64,000 bases of DNA from assembly GCF_017377875.1 (NCBI RefSeq), contig NZ_CP070975.1:1736001-1800000 (forward strand). The letters run 5' to 3'. Shown here piece after piece: positions 36,117-44,799 of this stretch. A model generated the notes under the pieces. The model had not been told where the DNA came from. It worked only from the letters and a program-made list of their open reading frames with translations, and searched no databases. The stretch is from Alcaligenes sp. SORT26. Its GTDB lineage: Bacteria; Pseudomonadota; Gammaproteobacteria; Burkholderiales; Burkholderiaceae_B. Numbering within the stretch: the first letter of the stretch is position 1; each line of letters opens with the position of its first letter. The translations under genes were made by a program, and so were the position numbers.

Positions 36117-37016
36117 ATGCATTTCAAAACGGTTGCCATTGTTGGCAGATATCAGGACTCCGGCTTGGATGCGCCCATCCGATCGCTGGCTGCAACCCTG
36201 GTCAACACTGGTTGCTCGGTGCTGCTGGAGGCCGCAACCGCCCAGAATGCCGGTATTACTGAATTCCCCATTGGTGATTATGCCCAGATTGGCAAGCGCG
36301 CCGATCTGGCTATCGTAATGGGCGGGGATGGCACCATGATAGGCGCTGCCCGCGAATTAGCCCACAGCAAGGTGCCATTGATCGGGATTAACCACGGTCG
36401 CCTCGGTTTTATTACCGATGTCCCCTTGAATGACGCCAATGATGCTTTGCTAAGCGTCCTGAAAGGTGAATACGATGTTGAAGAGCGTTCCATGCTGGAA
36501 GGCCGCGTGGTGCGGGACGGGGAAGTGCTGTATTCGGGCGTAGCCCTGAACGATGTGGTCATCAACCGCGCCGGTCGCGGCGGCATGATCGAGCTGCGTG
36601 TAGAGCTTGATGGCGTGTTCATGTACCGCCAGCGCTCCGACGGCCTGATCATCTCCACTCCTACCGGCTCCACGGCGTATGCGCTGGCCGCCAGCGGCCC
36701 TTTGCTGCACCCGTCCCTGAAAGCTTTTTTGCTGGTGCCGGTGGCTCCACAAACCTTGTCACACCGCCCTATTGTGCTGCCCGACACAGGCACCCTGAAT
36801 TTGACCATTACGGCCCTGGGCCGGGTGGAATCCGGTGGCAGCGTGCACTTTGACATGCAAACCTGGTCGGACTGTCAGCAGGGCGACCGCATTGATGTGC
36901 GGCGCGCCCAAAACACCATTCGCTTTATCCATCCCAAGGGCTACAGCTTTTTTTCCACCTTGCGCCAGAAGCTGGGCTGGAATCACATCCCTTTGCCTAA
37001 CGACGAAAACGAATAA
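36117..37016 (+). CDS. nadK: NAD kinase
   Basis: The 299-residue protein has the family motifs GGDGT (LAIVMGGDGTMIGAARE), PLIGINHGRLGFITD and TPTGSTAYALAASGPLLHP. It phosphorylates NAD to NADP in the cytoplasm. AAGG precedes the ATG. It is divergent from hrcA and followed six bases later by recN, so the two form an operon, a common pairing in this group. Confidence 0.97.
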   Translation: MHFKTVAIVGRYQDSGLDAPIRSLAATLVNTGCSVLLEAATAQNAGITEFPIGDYAQIGKRADLAIVMGGDGTMIGAARELAHSKVPLIGINHGRLGFITDVPLNDANDALLSVLKGEYDVEERSMLEGRVVRDGEVLYSGVALNDVVINRAGRGGMIELRVELDGVFMYRQRSDGLIISTPTGSTAYALAASGPLLHPSLKAFLLVPVAPQTLSHRPIVLPDTGTLNLTITALGRVESGGSVHFDMQTWSDCQQGDRIDVRRAQNTIRFIHPKGYSFFSTLRQKLGWNHIPLPNDENE

Positions 37017-37022
37017 ACCCCT

Positions 37023-38672
37023 ATGCTGCGTACCCTGCACGTTCGAGACTTTGTCATCGTGGATCAAGCCACGATTGATTTCGACACCGGCTTCACGGTT
37101 TTTTCCGGGGAGACCGGCGCTGGCAAATCCATTTTGATTGATGCGCTCTCCCTGGTATTAGGAGCACGCGGCGACGCCAAAGCCATACGCGAAGGCTGTG
37201 CACGTACCGAGGTCAGCGCGCATTTCGACTGCGAGCAAGACATTCAGAGCTGGCTTAGCGAGCGTGATTTCGATGTTTCGGAAGAACTGATTCTGCGCCG
37301 CCTGATCGACCAGCAAGGCCGCAACCGCAGCTACATCAATGGCAGCGCCGCGACCTTGACCCAACTGCGCGAACTGGGTGAGTTGCTTGTGGATATTCAC
37401 GGCCAGCACGCCCATCAAAGCCTGATGAATCCCCAAAGTCAGTACGATCTGCTGGACAGCCAAGGCGGCCATTTGCCGCTGGCCCGTCAAGTAGCCCAGT
37501 CCTGGCAGCAATTGAGTCAGGCACGCAAAGCCGTCGAACAGGCCAGTCAAAGTGCTGAGCAGGGAAAGCGCGAACAGGAACGTCTGGAATGGCAGATCAA
37601 TGAGCTCTCCAGTCTGAGTTTGCGTGCGGGTGAATGGGATCAGTTGCAGCAGGAGCACACTCGCCTGTCCCACGCCCAAGCCCTGATTGATGGCAGTGCA
37701 GTAGCCCTGACGGCGCTGGATGGCGAGGAAACCTCGGTACAGCAATTGCTGGGTAAAGCCAGCCACGAAATGAGCGCCCTGCTGCGCCATGATCCCGGCC
37801 TGCAAGCCATTGTGGATGCCTTGGAGTCCGCACAGATTGCGGTCACTGAAGCGGCGTCGGATCTGAACAGTTATTTAAGCGATATGGAGCTGGACCCGGA
37901 ACGTCTGGCCGAGGCTGAAGAACGGGTATCAGCCATTTTCAGCGCGGCTCGAAAGTTGAAAGTGGAGCCAGAAGAGCTGCCCAGCCTGCTGGAAGGCTGG
38001 CAGGAGCAACTGGCTCAACTACAGCAGTCTTTCGACCTGGAAGCCTTGCAAGCCAAAGCCCAGCAAGCCGAAAAGCAGTATCAGGATTTAAGCGGCAAGC
38101 TCAGCACAGCACGACGCAAAACCAGTGTGCAGCTTGGCAAGCAAGTCAGCCAGGCGATGCAGTCTATGGCAATGCAAGGCGGGCGCTTTGAAGTGGCTCT
38201 AACGGCCTGCGCCCCCCAGGTCCACGGACTTGAGCAAGTCGAGTTTCTGGTGGCGGGTCATGAAGGGGTAACGCCGCGTCCGCTGGCCAAAGTTGCATCA
38301 GGTGGTGAGCTGGCCCGAATTTCCCTGGCGCTGTCCGTCATCGCCAGCCAGGCAGCTCGTGTGCCTACCCTGATTTTTGACGAAGTGGATACGGGTGTCG
38401 GTGGCGCCGTGGCCGAAGTGGTGGGACGTTTGCTGCAAGAGCTAGGCGCACGCCATCAAGTCTTGTGTGTGACCCACCTGCCCCAGGTGGCTGCCTGCGG
38501 CAATCATCATTTGAAAGTCGAGAAAACGACCGAGCAAGGCCAGACGTTTTCCTCGATCCATCCGTTGACGCAAGACGAACGCGTGGACGAAATCGCCCGT
38601 ATGTTGGGTGGTCTGGAAATTACGCAAACGACCCGCGAGCATGCGCGGGAAATGCTGGCACGCCAGCGCTAG
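37023..38672 (+). CDS. recN: RecN, DNA double-strand-break repair protein
   Basis: The 549-residue SMC-like ATPase has Walker A GETGAGKSILIDAL near residue 29, long central coiled-coil arms and the C-terminal signature VASGGELARISLALSVI followed by Walker B TLIFDEVDTGVGG and the H-loop THLPQVAACG. RecN acts early in recombinational repair. It lies directly after nadK. A terminator follows. Confidence 0.97.
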   Translation: MLRTLHVRDFVIVDQATIDFDTGFTVFSGETGAGKSILIDALSLVLGARGDAKAIREGCARTEVSAHFDCEQDIQSWLSERDFDVSEELILRRLIDQQGRNRSYINGSAATLTQLRELGELLVDIHGQHAHQSLMNPQSQYDLLDSQGGHLPLARQVAQSWQQLSQARKAVEQASQSAEQGKREQERLEWQINELSSLSLRAGEWDQLQQEHTRLSHAQALIDGSAVALTALDGEETSVQQLLGKASHEMSALLRHDPGLQAIVDALESAQIAVTEAASDLNSYLSDMELDPERLAEAEERVSAIFSAARKLKVEPEELPSLLEGWQEQLAQLQQSFDLEALQAKAQQAEKQYQDLSGKLSTARRKTSVQLGKQVSQAMQSMAMQGGRFEVALTACAPQVHGLEQVEFLVAGHEGVTPRPLAKVASGGELARISLALSVIASQAARVPTLIFDEVDTGVGGAVAEVVGRLLQELGARHQVLCVTHLPQVAACGNHHLKVEKTTEQGQTFSSIHPLTQDERVDEIARMLGGLEITQTTREHAREMLARQR

Positions 38673-38693
38673 ACCTTTGCGAAGGACAAGCTA

Positions 38694-38727
38694 AACCACC
38701 AGCGCCTTTGGCGGCCGGTGGTTTTTT
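38694..38727 (+). terminator. Terminator after recN
   Basis: ACCACC (38695-38700) and GGTGGT (38717-38722) enclose an internal GCC/GGC stem and are followed by a run of T. It lies 22 bases after the recN stop codon. Confidence 0.85.
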
Positions 38728-38850
38728 GTATCCAGTCCTGACAGCCCTGCAACGCGGATCTGATTGTTCTTTGAATTTTCAGGATGCCAATGTGGCTAAA
38801 TCCTGCCCCCAACTATCAGATCCCGCACTAATAGGTCTATCAAGCCAGAT

Positions 38851-39306
38851 TTAGCTGCGCAGAGTCGGCTTGGCCTGTTTGCCCGCTTCCGAGCATTTAG
38901 GGCAAATGCCGTACAACAGCATGGTGTGGCTCTCCAGCACAAAACCGTGGTCTTTGGCGACCTGGTGCTGGCGGGCTTCGATATTGCTGTCGGTAAACTC
39001 TTCGACTGCGCCGCAGTTGGTGCAAATCAGGTGATCGTGGTGATCGCCATCATTCAGTTCAAACACGGCTTTACCGCCGTCGAACTGGCTGCGCACCAAA
39101 ATACCGGCTTGCTCGAACTGGGTCAGCACACGGTAGACCGTGGCCAAACCAATATCGACTTCCTCGGCGATCAGAAGGCGGTAAACGTCTTCAGCGCTAA
39201 GGTGGCGTTGACCGTCCTGATCGGAGCGGCGAAAAATATCCAGAATCTTCAGGCGCGGAAAAGTCGCCTTAAGCCCCATGTTCTTCAGTTCATTTTGATC
39301 GTTCAT
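38851..39306 (-). CDS. fur: Fur, ferric uptake regulator
   Basis: The 151-residue protein has the Fur winged helix ([39 protein letters not shown]), the metal-binding segment [18 protein letters not shown] and a C-terminal CPKC pair. It represses iron-uptake genes when bound to Fe(II). It is divergent from bamE, as is the case for fur-omlA in Pseudomonas. The TonB-dependent receptor at the right end of the window is the kind of gene it controls. Confidence 0.96.
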   Translation of the reverse strand: MNDQNELKNMGLKATFPRLKILDIFRRSDQDGQRHLSAEDVYRLLIAEEVDIGLATVYRVLTQFEQAGILVRSQFDGGKAVFELNDGDHHDHLICTNCGAVEEFTDSNIEARQHQVAKDHGFVLESHTMLLYGICPKCSEAGKQAKPTLRS

Positions 39307-39452
39307 GGCTAAATTATCGCATCTTGATGGGGATGGATCTCAAGTCCGTTCTGATTAAAAACCAGCTCGTCTTGAGGCGGTTCAATGCGCAATTCATGCG
39401 CTTTTTCCTAAACCCTTATATGATAACGATTTTATTCCTACTGGGGCATTTC

Positions 39453-39920
39453 GTGCAGAAGAAGGCCAATTCATTCACTCCTGTCATCCGCGCCATACTC
39501 GCAGCCAGTCTGGCTGCCGCCGCTCTGAGCGCCTGCGGATCCTCTAAATGGGGCTTCCCGTACCGCGCCGACATTCAGCAGGGGAACTGGATCACTGCCG
39601 AGCAAGTGGCCCGCCTGCAATCGGGGATGACACGCGAACAAGTTCGTTATCTATTGGGTTCACCCACCTTGCAAGACATTTTCCACGCTGACCGTTGGGA
39701 CTACCCCTACCTGAACCAGCCTGGCTACGGCAAGAGCGAGCAGCGCACCTTCACCGTCTGGTTTGAAGGCGACACCCTGGTTCGCTGGCAAGGCGACGAA
39801 CAACCAGATCGCCAACCGTTTGAGCGCAGCGACACCGGCAAAAAACAAACCCCACCGCCTGCTGACGCCGACAATGCCGCCCCAACGCCTAGCGTTAGCG
39901 GCACCCAGCCTACGCTTTAA
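39453..39920 (+). CDS. bamE: BamE/OmlA lipoprotein of the beta-barrel assembly machine
   Basis: The 155-residue product has a signal peptide ([16 protein letters not shown]) with lipobox LSAC. The BamE/SmpA domain follows: [51 protein letters not shown] Pro/Ala-rich tail ends the protein. It supports BamA in outer-membrane protein insertion. The open frame extends back to 39324, but GTG 39453 gives a proper lipoprotein signal and follows GGGG, so it is preferred. It is divergent from fur and 26 bases ahead of dapB. Confidence 0.92.
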   Translation: MQKKANSFTPVIRAILAASLAAAALSACGSSKWGFPYRADIQQGNWITAEQVARLQSGMTREQVRYLLGSPTLQDIFHADRWDYPYLNQPGYGKSEQRTFTVWFEGDTLVRWQGDEQPDRQPFERSDTGKKQTPPPADADNAAPTPSVSGTQPTL

Positions 39921-39946
39921 GCTTCACCGTTAAGGACACTGGATAC

Positions 39947-40738
39947 ATGCGCATTGCCATTGCTGGCGCAGACGGCCGTATGGGCCGGATGCTGATTGAA
40001 TCTGTTTTGAACAGTACGGACCTGACCCTGACCGTTGCCCTGGACCATAGCGGTTCCAAAGCCATCGGCCAGGACGCAGGTGCTTTCCTGGGCAAAGAGA
40101 GCGGCGTCACGATCACTGATGATCTGGATGCCCTGGCCCACGCTGACTGCCTGATCGACTTCACCCGTCCGGAAGGCACTTTGGCCCATCTGGACGCGTG
40201 CCAGAAATACGGCACCCGTCTGGTCATTGGCACCACTGGCTTTTCCGAAGCAGAAAAACAGCAGATTATGGCGGCTGGCCGCGAAATCGCCATTATGTTC
40301 GCGCCGAACATGAGCGTAGGCGTGAATGCCACGCTGAAGCTGATCGAAATGGCCGCGGCCTTGCTGAACCACGGCTACGACGCCGAGGTTTTTGAAGCCC
40401 ATCACCGCAACAAAGTGGATGCGCCATCGGGCACCGCCCTGGCAATGGGTGAAGCTATCGCCAAAACCTGGGGTGAGTCCCTGAACGATGTGGCCGACTG
40501 GGCTCGTCACGGCCATACCGGTGCCCGTCAAGACGGTCGCATTGGTTTTTCCGTGGTGCGCGGTGGCGACATTGTGGGCGACCATACCGTGTTTTTCTGC
40601 GGCGAAGGCGAACGCATCGAGATCTCGCATCGTTCCAGCAGCCGTGCGGGCTACACCAATGGCAGCCTGCGTGCCGCACGTTTCCTGAGCGACAAGAGCA
40701 CAGGCCTGTACTCCATGCAAGATGTGCTGGGTTTGTAA
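39947..40738 (+). CDS. dapB: 4-hydroxy-tetrahydrodipicolinate reductase
   Basis: The 263-residue enzyme has the NAD(P)-binding motif [12 protein letters not shown] at the N-terminus, the catalytic motif [16 protein letters not shown] and C-terminal [23 protein letters not shown]. It makes tetrahydrodipicolinate in the lysine and diaminopimelate pathway. It follows bamE closely and ends at a terminator. Confidence 0.97.
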   Translation: MRIAIAGADGRMGRMLIESVLNSTDLTLTVALDHSGSKAIGQDAGAFLGKESGVTITDDLDALAHADCLIDFTRPEGTLAHLDACQKYGTRLVIGTTGFSEAEKQQIMAAGREIAIMFAPNMSVGVNATLKLIEMAAALLNHGYDAEVFEAHHRNKVDAPSGTALAMGEAIAKTWGESLNDVADWARHGHTGARQDGRIGFSVVRGGDIVGDHTVFFCGEGERIEISHRSSSRAGYTNGSLRAARFLSDKSTGLYSMQDVLGL

Positions 40739-40763
40739 AAACCTGTCTGCACCTTTGTCTGAA

Positions 40764-40791
40764 AAGCCGACTTTCGAGTCGGCTTTTTTTA
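40764..40791 (+). terminator. Terminator after dapB
   Basis: The 9-base stem AAGCCGACT/AGTCGGCTT with a TTCG loop is followed by T-rich sequence. It is a classic stable tetraloop terminator. Confidence 0.95.
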
Positions 40792-40901
40792 TCTGTACTC
40801 CAACTGAATCAGCTCTAAAAAATCTCTTCTACCTGGCTGCACAGAGGCTTGCCCTCCTCAAACGCCCCTCTGTCACATCTCCTCCCCCCTGTTTTCCCTG
40901 C

Positions 40902-40929
40902 TTGACGCAGAAAAAAATATCACTAATAT
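40902..40929 (+). promoter_or_regulatory. Sigma-70 promoter of the hydroxylase gene
   Basis: TTGACG (40902-40907) and TAATAT (40924-40929) are 16 bases apart. The start codon at 40980 lies about 45 bases after the expected transcription start. Confidence 0.65.
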
Positions 40930-40943
40930 GTCAGTTGGATATT
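40925..40943. promoter_or_regulatory. Candidate GntR operator at the hydroxylase promoter
   Basis: AATAT-N9-ATATT is an inverted repeat overlapping the -10 box and start site. Its centre contains CAGTTGG. A related sequence, ATATCTTAGTTGTATTT, lies before the hydrolase gene at 42637. A regulator bound here would block transcription. Confidence 0.45.
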
Positions 40944-40979
40944 TAAAGAATGAACCTTTTCCTGCAGGAGACAACTGAC

Positions 40980-41795
40980 ATGATGAGCGAACGCCAACGC
41001 AAGTTCCGAGAGGACTACAAATCCAATATCAGCCCCGCCTACAACGGTATTGTTCACGTTGTGGTGACCTACATCGTGGGCCTGGCCGCGATTTACTACA
41101 GCATCACCCAACTAGGGCCCATAGGATGGGAATGGCTGATTGTGATCCCCGTTTTTCTAGCGGGTAATTTTGTTGAATGGGCCATGCACCGCTATGTGAT
41201 GCACCGACGCATCAACATCATTGGCTTGCGGGAAATCTACGAACGCCACACCCGCCAGCATCATCAGTACTTCACCGATAACGAAGCCACCATTGATTCC
41301 AGCAAGGAGTTTCGGATTGTGTTTTTCCCCTGGCGCGTCCTGGCGACCCTGGGAGTTGGTGGGGGGATTTTGGGCTGGGTGGCCGCAACGGTCATCAACC
41401 CTAATGCGGGCTATTTTGTCTTCATGACCATGGTGGCGCAGTACCTGGTGTACGAGGCCTTTCACTATTGCTGTCATGTGCATGAGAACAGCTTTGTGCG
41501 CAATATGCCCTTCATCAACACCATTCGCCGTCACCATACGGCCCATCACAATCAGGGCATCATGATGAAGTACAACATGAACCTGACCTTCCCCATTGCA
41601 GACTGGGCGATGGGCACCACGGATCTGCGCCGTGGTCTGCTGGGCCACCTGTTCAATGGCTATAGCGAAAAGCACGTCAAGGAAGAACTGAAACCGATTA
41701 TTCGCCGCTTCCGTTTTGAAGATACTGGCGATACAACCGACGGCCCCGCCTTGAAGCAAGACGAAGCCCATGCTCTGGAGCGCGGGCTGGCCTGA
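40980..41795 (+). CDS. Membrane fatty-acid hydroxylase / sterol desaturase family protein
   Basis: The 271-residue protein has several membrane segments and the histidine clusters of a di-iron hydroxylase: HRYVMHR, HTRQHHQYF, FHYCCHVHE and RRHHTAHH. Family members add hydroxyl groups or double bonds to lipids or sterols in the membrane. The start at 40980 follows CAGGAG; the frame extends to 40950. It has its own promoter with a possible operator. The convergent GntR gene and the downstream hydrolase, dehydrogenase and MFS genes suggest a shared substrate, which is not known. Confidence 0.85.
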   Translation: MMSERQRKFREDYKSNISPAYNGIVHVVVTYIVGLAAIYYSITQLGPIGWEWLIVIPVFLAGNFVEWAMHRYVMHRRINIIGLREIYERHTRQHHQYFTDNEATIDSSKEFRIVFFPWRVLATLGVGGGILGWVAATVINPNAGYFVFMTMVAQYLVYEAFHYCCHVHENSFVRNMPFINTIRRHHTAHHNQGIMMKYNMNLTFPIADWAMGTTDLRRGLLGHLFNGYSEKHVKEELKPIIRRFRFEDTGDTTDGPALKQDEAHALERGLA

Positions 41796-41813
41796 AGAAG
41801 CCCCGTATCTTAC

Positions 41814-42536
41814 TTACAAGCTGGAGATCAAGGTCGTGCGGGCAAGTTCTTCGATGTAATCCATCAAGAGGTCCAGGCTCTGACCGGCCTGGTCCATATC
41901 GCCCCCGGCAATGGACATCGCCAAATTGGCATGCAGTCTGCCCATTTCCGTCAAATCCGGGTTTTGCTGATAGTGGCAGAACCAGAAACGACGTGACAGG
42001 CCATGTGTCAGACGCATCGCCGCTTCCGCAAATTCATTGCGCGCGGCTTCGATTTCCAGCTCATTCAACCGCCGATCTGCCCGGATAAAACTGACTTCAT
42101 CGTTCTGGGCGGCTGCTTCCAGGAAAGCATCATGCAAGCTCTTGAATTGCTCGCGTTGATCGCGTGTCGCCCGTTTGGCCGCACTGCGGCAGATCAGACG
42201 TTCGATTTCCCGACGCGTCTCAATCAGACGCAACTGTTTGGGCATATCCAGTTCTGGAATCAACAGCCCACGCTGCGGCAAGACCAGCATCAGATGCTCA
42301 CGCGCCAAACGCTGGATAGCTTCTCGAATCGGGGTGCGGCCAATCTCGAACATCTGGCTCAAGGTCAATTCCGACACGATGCTGCCCGGTGGCAACTTCA
42401 GGGTAATGATGGCCTCTTCCAAACGCTCGTAAGCAATGTCCGTGAGCTTGGGCTTGGGCTCTGCCAAGGCCTTGATTTCCAGGCCCTCATCAAGAGTTTG
42501 CCCCTTTCCCGCTACCTTCCGCTTGCTTGTGACCAT
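41814..42536 (-). CDS. GntR-family regulator, FCD type
   Basis: The 240-residue protein has an N-terminal winged helix (IAYERLEEAIITLKLPPGSIVSELTLSQMF, GRTPIREAIQRLAREHLMLVLPQRG) and an all-helical FCD ligand domain with likely metal-binding histidines (SLHDAFLE). FCD GntR regulators sense organic acids or similar catabolites. The start at 42536 follows AGGG; the frame is open to 42638, where the extra residues do not resemble the family. It is convergent with the hydroxylase gene and divergent from the hydrolase operon, a usual place for the local repressor. Confidence 0.88.
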   Translation of the reverse strand: MVTSKRKVAGKGQTLDEGLEIKALAEPKPKLTDIAYERLEEAIITLKLPPGSIVSELTLSQMFEIGRTPIREAIQRLAREHLMLVLPQRGLLIPELDMPKQLRLIETRREIERLICRSAAKRATRDQREQFKSLHDAFLEAAAQNDEVSFIRADRRLNELEIEAARNEFAEAAMRLTHGLSRRFWFCHYQQNPDLTEMGRLHANLAMSIAGGDMDQAGQSLDLLMDYIEELARTTLISSL

Positions 42537-42636
42537 GCTAACCCTGCCTTTAAAACGCAGCGTTTGCTGCTGACACCGAACACCTGACGCCTGCCCAAGC
42601 CCCCATGCTACGAGGCCCGACCTAAGCAACAGCCTC

Positions 42637-42653
42637 ATATCTTAGTTGTATTT
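42637..42653. promoter_or_regulatory. Candidate GntR operator before the hydrolase operon
   Basis: ATATCTTAGTTGTATTT shares the pattern ATATnTnAGTTGnATnT with the site at 40926. It lies in the region between the GntR gene and the hydrolase start. A reverse copy, CCAACTAAG, occurs at 44647-44655 just after the dehydrogenase gene and before the MFS gene. Confidence 0.4.
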
Positions 42654-42672
42654 ATCTACTCCAGGAAGCCAC

Positions 42673-43398
42673 ATGAGCATTGCCCACGACTCACCACAAG
42701 GCGCCATCATCGCCATCCACGGCATACAAGGCACCCATCGCAGTTGGCTGCCTCTGGCCCAAATCAGCCCCCCTGCACTGTCCTGGCATACCCCGGATTT
42801 ACGAGGTCGAGGCCAGGCGCTACGTGGCACCTGCCAAGAGGACTACGGTCTGGATGGCTTCGTACAGGACCTGCGTGTCTGCATCGAGAGCCTGCCCAAG
42901 GACCTGCCCTATGTTCTGGCCGGCTGGAGTCTGGGCGTGTCTGTTGTGCTGCAAACCTGCCTGACGCTGCTGGATGAACAAGCTCCGCTCCCACAGGCTC
43001 TGCTGTTGTTATCAGGCACAGCCAGCCTGAACAGTACCCACTGGTTCCAAGCACAAGATACCCCCACCCTGCTGCAGGAAATTGCAGAACGAGAACAGCG
43101 CCTGGGCTTGAAGGAAGCCGCTGGCCACCAGGATGTGGCCTGGACCTGGTTGGCGAATCGTCACCATGACTTGCATGCACAAGTACCCCGTATCGCTATT
43201 CCCTCTTTGATCATTCACGGCGAGCAGGATCTGGACTGCCCCATTGCACATGCCCACCAGTTGGCACAGGCCCTGCCGCAAGCCACCTTGCACAGCCTGC
43301 CTGACGCCGGTCACAGCATTCTGGGCTCGCACACAGAGCTGATCGCCTCCCTGATTGCCCCCTTCTGCTCCCTTCACACCGCAAGGACTCCCGTATGA
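42673..43398 (+). CDS. Alpha/beta hydrolase
   Basis: The 241-residue protein has the alpha/beta-hydrolase fold with an oxyanion segment IIAIHGIQGTHRSW, a nucleophile elbow AGWSLGVSV (Ser near residue 95), an acid in IIHGEQDLDCPI and a histidine in LPDAGHSILG. The G-W-S-L-G elbow matches esterase/lactonase-like enzymes such as BioH. The start at 42673 follows CCAGGA. Its stop codon overlaps the start of the dehydrogenase gene (ATGA), so the two are co-translated. The substrate is probably an ester or lactone but is not evident. Confidence 0.85.
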   Translation: MSIAHDSPQGAIIAIHGIQGTHRSWLPLAQISPPALSWHTPDLRGRGQALRGTCQEDYGLDGFVQDLRVCIESLPKDLPYVLAGWSLGVSVVLQTCLTLLDEQAPLPQALLLLSGTASLNSTHWFQAQDTPTLLQEIAEREQRLGLKEAAGHQDVAWTWLANRHHDLHAQVPRIAIPSLIIHGEQDLDCPIAHAHQLAQALPQATLHSLPDAGHSILGSHTELIASLIAPFCSLHTARTPV

Positions 43399-44642
43399 AC
43401 ACGCACGTTTTCTTTTGCCCCCCTCCCCGCACCTTGATGGGGCGTGGCTGCCGTCATGATCTGCCTGCGCTGATTGCCCACTTGGGCTGGCGTCGTGGCT
43501 TATTGATTACCGACCGCTTTTTCACCATTCAAACCACCTGGGTTCAGGACCACATCGCAGCCTGTAGAGAGCTGGGTATTGAGGTCGTGGTTTTTGATGG
43601 TGGCGAGCCAGACCCTTCCACCACCTTATGCGATCAGGCCACGCTGCAAATACGCGCCCATTTGGCCGATCACCCTATTGATTACGTATTGGCTTTGGGC
43701 GGTGGCAGCAATATTGATCTGGCCAAAGCACTGTGTCTGACCGTCCCCACCGGGGAGTCCATACGCGCCTACAGCGGCACCTGGCCAGCCCACACCAAAC
43801 CCTTGCCCTTGATCGCCTTGCCCACCACCTCGGGCACAGGATCTGAGGCTACACCGGGAGCCATTTTGGTCGATCCCGACAACGCCACCAAAATCGCCGT
43901 CATGGGCAATGCGCTACGCCCCGCCATTGCCGTTATCGACCCGGAACTGAGCGATAGCTGTCCGCCCCGCGTCACTGCCGATGCAGGTATTGATGCCCTG
44001 ACCCATGCCATTGAATCCTTTGTGACTCAGGATGCCAGCCTGTTTGACCGCGCCGGAAGCCCGGACCCTGGCTATAGCGGCCGCTCCTCCCTGACCATGA
44101 TGTTTGCCCGCGAATCCATACGCCTGTGTGGTGCCTTCATGCTGCGCGCCTATCGCGACGGTAGCGACACTGAAGCCCGTGATGGCATGGCCAGCGCCAG
44201 CTACTACGCGGCACTTTCCTACGGCACAGCAGGCCTGAACGCTGTCCACGGCATTGCCTACGCACTAGCCGGTTTGACGCACCAATCCCATGGCACGACC
44301 AATGCCGTCCTGCTGCCCTATGTGCTGGATGAGCTACGTGAAACCCGCGCCCCGGAACTGCTGGAAGTGGCCCAACTGCTAGGCATGCCACCCGCCAATC
44401 CCCATGACACCTTGATGGCCCTGCCTGCCTATGTGCGCTCCTTGGTCGAAAAACTGGATATTCCTTCCGACCTGAGCCAATGCGGCGTACAGGCCCATCA
44501 ACTGGAGCGTTTGCAAACAGACGCCCTGCAAGTCACTCGCCTTGCCAAAGCCTTTCCGGTGGCTGACTGCACCAGCGCCTACCAACGCATTATTCAAAGC
44601 GCTTTTGAAGGCAGTCTGGCCGGAGCCGTCACCAACAGTTAA
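43395..44642 (+). CDS. Iron-containing (group III) alcohol dehydrogenase
   Basis: The 415-residue enzyme has the NAD-binding motif ALGGGSNIDLAKAL and the family sequence PTTSGTGSEATPGAILVD. Metal-binding residues lie in DAGIDALTHAIESFV and NAVHGIAYALAGLTHQSHG. It should oxidise an alcohol or reduce an aldehyde with NAD(H). Length and motifs are complete. Its start overlaps the hydrolase stop codon; the pair suggests that the hydrolase frees an alcohol that this enzyme oxidises. Confidence 0.9.
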   Translation: MNTHVFFCPPPRTLMGRGCRHDLPALIAHLGWRRGLLITDRFFTIQTTWVQDHIAACRELGIEVVVFDGGEPDPSTTLCDQATLQIRAHLADHPIDYVLALGGGSNIDLAKALCLTVPTGESIRAYSGTWPAHTKPLPLIALPTTSGTGSEATPGAILVDPDNATKIAVMGNALRPAIAVIDPELSDSCPPRVTADAGIDALTHAIESFVTQDASLFDRAGSPDPGYSGRSSLTMMFARESIRLCGAFMLRAYRDGSDTEARDGMASASYYAALSYGTAGLNAVHGIAYALAGLTHQSHGTTNAVLLPYVLDELRETRAPELLEVAQLLGMPPANPHDTLMALPAYVRSLVEKLDIPSDLSQCGVQAHQLERLQTDALQVTRLAKAFPVADCTSAYQRIIQSAFEGSLAGAVTNS

Positions 44643-44799
44643 TTAGCCAACTAAGTACATACCATTATTTAACCCTAAAATAAATACCACTAGTATCCAT
44701 GTAATATATCAGTAAAAGAAAAAAGGCCTGCCTTGGCCTGACGGCAGGTCACCTACACCTAAAAAACCCGCCACAAGAGCGGACCGACAGGAGACACCT
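44643..44799. other. Intergenic region before the MFS gene
   Basis: This AT-rich stretch starts with CCAACTAAG (44647-44655), the reverse of the CTTAGTTGG-type motif near the upstream promoters. It also holds a hairpin CCTGCC/GGCAGG at 44729-44748 without a T-run. GGAG precedes the next start codon. The motif may tie the carrier gene to the same regulator. Confidence 0.35.
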
